Shown here: positions 1 through 3,389 of the stretch, one piece after another
Numbering within the stretch: the stretch's first letter is position 1
Layout of the letters: each line of letters opens with the position of its first letter
From: TMED8 sp038125725
GTDB lineage: Bacteria; Pseudomonadota; Alphaproteobacteria; Rhodospirillales; Casp-alpha2
Reading direction: 5' to 3'
DNA: 5,636 bases
Assembly (NCBI GenBank): GCA_038125725.1
Contig: JAYPEK010000098.1
Span: 1 to 5,636 of the forward strand
Program-made: the position numbers and the translations under genes
Notes under the pieces: model-generated
What the model was told of the DNA's origin: nothing
What the model saw: only the letters and a program-made list of their open reading frames with translations
The model's database searches: none

Positions 1-143
1 GGCACGAACTGGGTGAAGGAGTTGGCCACCGCGATGATCGGCTTGCCGAAATCGTCGTCGGTCATGCCGGTGGCGCGCCAAAGGCCGCGCGCGCCGGCCA
101 TGTTGCGGCCATGGGTGGAGGTGTGTGAACGATACTCGGGCAT
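1..143 (-). CDS. ilvD: Dihydroxy-acid dehydratase, N-terminal fragment (3' end outside window)
   Basis: The enzyme dehydrates 2,3-dihydroxy-isovalerate and its methylvalerate homologue to the 2-keto acids in valine, leucine and isoleucine synthesis. It is a cytoplasmic Fe-S protein. Only the first 47 codons are visible, plus two bases of the next. They start MPEYRSHTSTHGRNMAGAR and continue through LWRATGMTDDDFGKPIIAV to NSFTQFV, which matches the start of IlvD almost residue for residue; the family begins with a tyrosine-arginine stretch, then THGRNMAGAR, and has NSFTQFVPGH further on. The cysteines that hold the Fe-S cluster lie past the window edge. The ATG at 143-141 is supported by the family N-terminus and by GGGAG at 156-152, 8 nt upstream. 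The gene is transcribed divergently from the PilZ gene. About 500 residues of the usual 560-620 are missing only because the window ends. Confidence 0.95.
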   Translation of the reverse strand, partial: MPEYRSHTSTHGRNMAGARGLWRATGMTDDDFGKPIIAVANSFTQFV

Positions 144-151
144 CAGCTTGT

Positions 152-156
152 CTCCC
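152..156 (-). promoter_or_regulatory. Shine-Dalgarno sequence of ilvD
   Basis: GGGAG read on the minus strand, followed by an 8-nt spacer and the ATG at 143-141. It agrees with the family N-terminus in fixing the ilvD start. Confidence 0.7.
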
Positions 157-213
157 AGCTCTCAGATGCGATTGCGGCGGAGAATAACCGACGCTCGCGC
201 CCGAAACCAGCCC

Positions 214-234
214 CTGCCGCGCATGCGACGGCAG
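214..234. repeat. Inverted repeat in the ilvD-PilZ intergenic region
   Basis: CTGCCG at 214-219 is the exact reverse complement of CGGCAG at 229-234. The 9-bp spacer contains a perfect 8-bp palindrome, CGCATGCG (220-227). The nested symmetry could be an operator for a dimeric regulator or a small hairpin. It lies about 70 bp upstream of ilvD and 75 bp upstream of the PilZ gene. In GC-rich DNA a 6-bp arm can occur by chance, so the functional meaning is only a suggestion. Confidence 0.4.
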
Positions 235-294
235 CCACGAAGCCTTGCATTGCCATCCGCGCGCCGCTGCCGCACACTAAGCCTCGCAGACGAC

Positions 295-300
295 GGGAGG
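295..300 (+). promoter_or_regulatory. Shine-Dalgarno sequence of the PilZ gene
   Basis: GGGAGG, an almost perfect anti-16S match, ends 8 nt before the ATG at 309. It decides the start, because no in-frame stop lies close upstream to delimit the reading frame. Confidence 0.8.
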
Positions 301-308
301 AACCGCCG

Positions 309-620
309 ATGGCCGATTTACACCAAATGCCCAACCGCCGCGGCACCGACCGCCGGGAGGTGGTGTTCAAGACCAGCCTCAAGGTGGGCGATATCTCCAC
401 CAACTGCGAAATCCGCGATATCTCCACCGGGGGCGCGCGGGTCAAGGCGGCCGTCGCCGCCGCACCGCAGACCCCCATCGTACTCACCATCGACCAGTTG
501 GGCGATTTCCAGGCGCGGGTCGCTTGGGTCCGGCGCGGCGAGCTTGGCCTCAAGTTCGACGAGGCGCCGGAACGTATCGGCATGGCGCTGGAACTGATCG
601 CCACCTACGGCCAGCGCTGA
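309..620 (+). CDS. Single-domain PilZ protein (putative c-di-GMP receptor)
   Basis: This 103-residue protein consists of little more than one PilZ domain, the fold that binds cyclic di-GMP and controls motility, exopolysaccharide or other outputs through partner proteins. Both ligand motifs are present: RxxxR as R11-GTD-R15 in NRRGTDRRE, and DxSxxG as D37-I-S39-T-G-G42 in RDISTGGARV, about 22 residues later, which is the normal spacing. The later strand VAWVRRGELGLKF (71-83) fits the end of the beta barrel. There is no signal peptide or membrane segment, so it should be cytoplasmic. The sequence DIST occurs twice, at 28-31 and 37-40, encoded by an exact 14-bp repeat. The PLP-enzyme gene starts 16 bp after the stop, suggesting co-transcription. 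The domain call is strong; ligand binding is predicted from the motifs and the target process is unknown. Confidence 0.88.
   Translation: MADLHQMPNRRGTDRREVVFKTSLKVGDISTNCEIRDISTGGARVKAAVAAAPQTPIVLTIDQLGDFQARVAWVRRGELGLKFDEAPERIGMALELIATYGQR
388..428 (+). repeat. 14-bp in-frame direct repeat within the PilZ gene
   Basis: GCGATATCTCCACC occurs at 388-401 and again at 415-428. The period is 27 bp, exactly nine codons. Both copies are read in the same frame and encode DIST preceded by Gly or Arg; the second copy is the D-x-S of the canonical c-di-GMP motif. Identity at synonymous positions points to a recent local duplication or gene conversion rather than protein-level convergence, although 14 bp is short. 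Confidence 0.75.
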
Positions 621-636
621 GCGAAAGAACCCTGAA

Positions 637-1881
637 ATGATGTCCAGAACCAAAACCTTGGACCCCTTGTTCGTGCGCGGCCAGTTTCCCGCCAACCTGT
701 GGGAATGGGCGTTTTTCGAGAACGCCGGCGGCAGCTACGTGCCGCGCACGGTGATCGATCGCCTCAATGCCTATATGAACGAAACCCAGGTGCAGCCGGG
801 CAGTCATTTTCCGGGCGCCGCCAAGGCGATGGAACGAATGAACGCCGGCCATGACCGCATGGCGTCGATGATCGGCGCCGAGCCCGACGAGGTCATCGTC
901 GCCGCCTCCACCTCGATCAACGTCTATGTGCTGGCCCAGGCGCTGCGCCCGCTCTGGTCGGAGGGCGACGAGGTCATCGTCGCCATCCAGAACCACGAGG
1001 CCAATTCCGGTCCCTGGCGCCGGCTCGCCGCCAGCGGCATCAAAATCCTGGACTGGCCCGTGCATCCGGAAACCGGCGCGCTGGACATCCGCGTCCTCGA
1101 CGATCTGTTGAGCGACAAGACCCGGCTCGTCGCCTTTCCGCACGTTTCCAACATCCTGGGCGCCATCAACGACGTCGCGGCGATCACCAAGAAAGTCCAT
1201 GCCGCCGGCGCGCAAGTCTGCGTCGACGGCGTCGCGCTTGCGCCGCACCGGGCGGTCGACGTCAAGGCCTGGGACGTGGACTACTACCTGTTCAGCTTCT
1301 ACAAAATCTTCGGCCCACACATGGGCTGCCTATATGGCAAAAAGGAAAACTTGGTCGCCGCCGCCAACCAGGGACACTATTTTTTCGCCGACGACGACAC
1401 CGGTCACAAACTCAATCCAGCCGGCCCGCAGCATGAGATGATCGCGTCCCTGCAGGGCATCGACGATTACTTCGAGGCGCTGGCCGGTCATCACCTGCCG
1501 GCAGCACCGAACGGCGCGCTGGAGCGCCAGTTGGCGCTCTACGAACTGGTGGCCAAGCACGAGGAAGCCCTGGCCAAGCGGTTTCTCGACTTCATCGCCA
1601 GCAAACCGAACGTTCGGCTTCTGGGCCCGGCGGAGCCGTCACGCGACGTGCGGGTGCCGACCTTCTCGTTCACCATCGAGGGCAAATCATCGTCGGAAGT
1701 GCCGCCGATTACCGCCGAGCACCGCGTCGCGGTCTCGCACGGGCATTTCTATGCCAAGCGGCTGGTCGAGGCGATGGGCATCGAGAATGCCGACGACGGC
1801 GTGGTGCGTGCCTCCATGGCGCAATACAACACCATCGAAGAGGTCGATCGCCTGATCGAAGCGTTGGACCGGGCGATCTAA
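637..1881 (+). CDS. Class-V aminotransferase-fold PLP enzyme, cysteine-desulfurase-like, without the catalytic cysteine
   Basis: This 414-residue fold-type I PLP enzyme resembles the 'cysteine desulfurase-like' group related to SufS/NifS. Visible landmarks: ENAGGSYVP (28-36) at the N-terminal active-site loop; STS (91-93) where the PLP phosphate is usually held; NHEAN with H120 in the place of the histidine that stacks on the cofactor; D197 in CVDGVALAPH, which should contact the pyridine nitrogen; K223 in SFYKIFGPHMG, the Schiff-base lysine; and R391 in VRASMAQYNT, likely binding the substrate carboxylate. The only cysteines are C195 and C231, both in the large domain. The C-terminal loop that carries the nucleophilic cysteine in SufS reads VAVSHGHFYAKRL (364-376) here, so true desulfurase activity is doubtful. 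Tandem ATGs lie at 637 and 640 with only a weak purine-rich RBS, so either may be used; the 16-bp gap to the PilZ gene suggests coupling. Substrate and pathway are unknown; a lyase, epimerase or transaminase are all possible. Confidence 0.88.
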   Translation: MMSRTKTLDPLFVRGQFPANLWEWAFFENAGGSYVPRTVIDRLNAYMNETQVQPGSHFPGAAKAMERMNAGHDRMASMIGAEPDEVIVAASTSINVYVLAQALRPLWSEGDEVIVAIQNHEANSGPWRRLAASGIKILDWPVHPETGALDIRVLDDLLSDKTRLVAFPHVSNILGAINDVAAITKKVHAAGAQVCVDGVALAPHRAVDVKAWDVDYYLFSFYKIFGPHMGCLYGKKENLVAAANQGHYFFADDDTGHKLNPAGPQHEMIASLQGIDDYFEALAGHHLPAAPNGALERQLALYELVAKHEEALAKRFLDFIASKPNVRLLGPAEPSRDVRVPTFSFTIEGKSSSEVPPITAEHRVAVSHGHFYAKRLVEAMGIENADDGVVRASMAQYNTIEEVDRLIEALDRAI

Positions 1882-1919
1882 TCAGCCGGCAACGGAGCCC
1901 TCAGCCGGCAACTGAGCGG
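1882..1919. repeat. Imperfect 19-bp tandem repeat at the convergent gene junction
   Basis: Two adjacent 19-bp units (1882-1900 and 1901-1919) share their first 12 bp, TCAGCCGGCAAC, exactly and agree at about 16 of 19 positions. The first unit fills the whole gap between the PLP-enzyme stop and the end of the convergent membrane-protein gene; the second forms the last codons of that gene. Read on the minus strand, both copies end in GGCTGA, but the 19-bp offset puts the outer TGA out of frame. The GCCGGC in each copy (1885-1890 and 1904-1909) can also pair with the other to form a 6-bp GC stem. Confidence 0.6.
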
Positions 1920-2443
1920 ATTTTCCGTTTCTTTTTCAGCAGCTCGTCGAGCGCCTCTTCTTCCTTTTCCAAGGCCGTTTCCAGGCGCTTGATACGGCGG
2001 TTTAGGTTCTCGATGCGGGCCAGGCGCTTGCGCCGATCGCGGCTGTTGCGCCGGTTGTTCCACTTGCGCGCCCGCCAGCCGACGGCGGTACCGAGCAAGA
2101 TCAATCCGGCGATGGTGCAGACGACGCCGGCGACCACGTTGGCGACGTTGTGAAAGCTGACGGCGGTGCCCCAGAAACCGATGGTGACCATCGCGGCTGC
2201 GGCGACGAACAGCACACGCCGCGATGATATCTCGTCATGTTCCTGGCTGTTTTCGGCCTCGGCAACGGCGATGGCGATTTCCGTCTTGGCCATGGCCTGC
2301 CACTTCTTGAAGGACATCCCTTCGTCAATGGTGCGGCCGTCGCGAATAAACTGCTCCAGGCGCATGATGACGTACTCCGCGCGCTCGTCCGGCGTCGGAT
2401 GCTCGCTCAGTTCCGGAACTTTGAAATCGTCGTACTCGGCCAT
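1901..2443 (-). CDS. Unrecognised two-helix membrane protein with C-terminal coiled coil
   Basis: I do not recognise a family for this 180-residue protein. Residues 1-74 are hydrophilic and acidic, with a helical stretch around 45-66 (FKKWQAMAKTEIAIAVAEAE). Two hydrophobic segments follow, about 77-97 and 100-122, joined by a very short turn near FHNVAN. Residues 124-140 are strongly basic, and 138-172 (heptad-like IENLNRRIKRLETALEKEEEAL) are predicted coiled coil, ending in a lysine-rich tail. RR at 75-76 and the basic patch after helix 2 suggest, by the positive-inside rule, that both termini are cytoplasmic. The ATG at 2443 is the first possible start: an in-frame TGA lies three codons upstream, with GAGGG about 12 nt before the ATG. 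It is the last of three same-direction genes after valS and the amidohydrolase, 71 bp behind the latter. A membrane-anchored scaffold is conceivable but unproven. Confidence 0.82.
   Translation of the reverse strand: MAEYDDFKVPELSEHPTPDERAEYVIMRLEQFIRDGRTIDEGMSFKKWQAMAKTEIAIAVAEAENSQEHDEISSRRVLFVAAAAMVTIGFWGTAVSFHNVANVVAGVVCTIAGLILLGTAVGWRARKWNNRRNSRDRRKRLARIENLNRRIKRLETALEKEEEALDELLKKKRKIRSVAG
1914..1936 (+). terminator. Candidate intrinsic terminator of the PLP-enzyme transcript
   Basis: On the plus strand, AGCGGA (1915-1920) can pair with TCCGTT (1924-1929) across a three-T loop, with one G-T wobble and one more possible wobble pair. The stem is followed by T-rich sequence up to a run of five Ts at 1932-1936. 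This resembles a weak rho-independent terminator 33 bp after the PLP-enzyme stop. It lies inside the 3' end of the convergent gene, where the T-rich stretch is the complement of lysine codons, so it could simply be a by-product of the KKKRK tail. Confidence 0.35.
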
Positions 2444-2462
2444 GCTTGCTCAATACCCTCAA

Positions 2463-2478
2463 GCCGGGGCGTACCGGC
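2463..2478 (-). repeat. Small inverted repeat upstream of the membrane-protein start
   Basis: GCCGG (2463-2467) and CCGGC (2474-2478) form a 5-bp all-GC stem with a 6-nt loop. On the minus-strand transcript it ends just before the GAGGG ribosome-binding sequence of the membrane-protein gene. No U-tract follows, so it is not a standard terminator; a role in mRNA processing or translation is speculative. Confidence 0.35.
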
Positions 2479-2489
2479 GCAACGTGAGC

Positions 2490-2507
2490 CTAACGCGAAG
2501 CCGTTAG
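2490..2507 (-). repeat. Inverted repeat just after the amidohydrolase stop
   Basis: CTAACG (2490-2495) pairs with CGTTAG (2502-2507) with a 6-nt loop. In the minus-strand transcript this hairpin begins 7 nt after the amidohydrolase TAA. A second GTTAGC copy overlaps that stop codon (2514-2519 against 2503-2508), so an alternative pairing exists. There is no U-run downstream. It could protect a 3' end or partly attenuate transcription into the next gene, but this is inferred from position only. Confidence 0.4.
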
Positions 2508-2514
2508 CAATTGG

Positions 2515-3357
2515 TTAGCGGACCCCAAACAGCCGCTCGCCATTCTGGTGCGCGATTTTGTCGGCGACCTCCTCCGGCAGGTATCCAAGCCACATGCGGT
2601 TTTCCTCAACGATGGCCGGATAGCCGTGCCAGCGGTCCACCTCCCAGGTGTCGGAGCCGAACATGAAGCGGTCGGCGTGACGGATCATCAGCTCGCGCCA
2701 GGCCGGATCGATCCCGTCGGCGGTGATGATATTGCGTTCCCGGTAGGAAAGATCGGCCCACAGGTTCTCATGCTTGTCCATCATGCGGCCGATGACTTCG
2801 GGCGGATCGGAGAACCCGGCGTGCGCCCAGACGATCCTGGCATTGGACGCGATCTCGAACAATTTCTCGATCACTTCGTGGTCCGCATGCGGCTGCATGA
2901 ACAGGCCTAAATCGGCGACCCGTTTGACTAGTGCGCGGACGCGCTCGGACTCGAGGTTCACCGGCGCATGGATATGCACCTCCCCCAGGCCCCGGTGCTT
3001 TCCGGCGATCATCGCCGCTTCGGCGCTAGACAATTGCTCATCACGCTTGAACCAACTGCCGACACCGGCTTCCGGCGTGTAGGGACGGAACAGCGGCACG
3101 ATCTTGACGCGCGGGTGATCGGCGTCGACGAGACGCCGGGTTCCCTCGTCCGGCGTCGAGGACGCAAGCGCGCCCAGTACCTCGGCATCGTTCAAAAATT
3201 TGAGCGCCGCCTCGGTGTCGAAGACGTCCCAGGCCTGATAGGAATAATGCAGGTGACCGTCGAACATCCGGCCCTTGTAGGGCTCGTCCGCCCGGGCGGT
3301 CGATACCGCCAGGACCGCCACCGCAGCAACCGCCGCCAATCGCCAGGACCCGCTCAT
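2515..3357 (-). CDS. Exported metal-dependent amidohydrolase (amidohydrolase_2/TatD-like TIM barrel)
   Basis: This 280-residue protein starts with a clear Sec signal peptide: short basic n-region (MSGSWR), alanine/valine-rich core (7-18) and ARA before a likely cleavage after residue 23, so the mature enzyme should be periplasmic. The mature part shows the ligand pattern of the amidohydrolase superfamily in order: HxH at H35/H37 (FDGHLHYS), E126 in GLGEVHIHA, H157 in QPHAD, H179 in VWAHAGF, and D236 in FGSDTWEVD. There is no obvious carboxylated lysine, so a mono-metal or TatD-like site is likely. The ATG at 3357 is secure: an in-frame TAG lies three codons upstream, although no good Shine-Dalgarno is visible. 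The valS stop is 32 bp upstream on the same strand, so coupling to valS transcription is plausible. Substrate unknown: a lactone, amide, phosphoester or decarboxylation substrate are all within the superfamily's range. Confidence 0.87.
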   Translation of the reverse strand: MSGSWRLAAVAAVAVLAVSTARADEPYKGRMFDGHLHYSYQAWDVFDTEAALKFLNDAEVLGALASSTPDEGTRRLVDADHPRVKIVPLFRPYTPEAGVGSWFKRDEQLSSAEAAMIAGKHRGLGEVHIHAPVNLESERVRALVKRVADLGLFMQPHADHEVIEKLFEIASNARIVWAHAGFSDPPEVIGRMMDKHENLWADLSYRERNIITADGIDPAWRELMIRHADRFMFGSDTWEVDRWHGYPAIVEENRMWLGYLPEEVADKIAHQNGERLFGVR

Positions 3358-3389
3358 GCGGGAAGTCTAGCGAAGGATGCGATTCGCCG

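Larger units (their letters stand above)
144..308. promoter_or_regulatory. Divergent intergenic region between ilvD and the PilZ gene
   Basis: These 165 bp lie between two divergent start codons, so by position they should carry the ilvD promoter and probably the PilZ promoter. I see no strong consensus -35/-10 pair. The best, still weak, minus-strand -10-like hexamer is TATTCT at 186-181, with a poor -35-like CTGGTT about 18 bp upstream. The region holds an inverted repeat (214-234) and the two Shine-Dalgarno sequences. I do not see a branched-chain amino acid leader peptide or an attenuator with a U-tract. Calling it regulatory is an inference from gene orientation. Confidence 0.5.

Noticed and set aside
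1..14. Exact 14-bp match between 1-14 and 4897-4910
   Set aside because: Both copies encode TQFVP, in IlvD and in ValRS, in coding frame. This is coincidence of a short peptide with the preferred codons, not a repeat element.
143..256. A 37-codon minus-strand ORF whose TGA overlaps the ilvD ATG (TGATG), resembling a leader peptide
   Set aside because: It has no branched-chain amino acid codon cluster and no convincing ribosome site, and it uses codons such as TTA and ACA that are rare in the neighbouring genes. The overlap is probably chance within the promoter region.
550..1320. A 256-codon minus-strand open frame over the PilZ/PLP-enzyme region
   Set aside because: It is antisense to two recognisable proteins, has no recognisable motifs of its own, and is compatible with GC-driven lack of stops.
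637..1881. Naming the PLP enzyme sufS or csd
   Set aside because: The catalytic cysteine loop is absent and no suf/isc genes are nearby, so a gene symbol would overstate the evidence.
309..3357. A defence, CRISPR or mobile-element island between ilvD and valS
   Set aside because: There are no nucleases, transposases, terminal repeats, integrase sites or repeat-spacer arrays. Base composition looks even, and the genes are metabolic, regulatory or membrane types.
3370..3387. GCGAA/TTCGC inverted repeat between valS and the amidohydrolase as a terminator
   Set aside because: The stem is only 5 bp with an 8-nt loop and no T-run, too weak to call; the amidohydrolase start follows directly.
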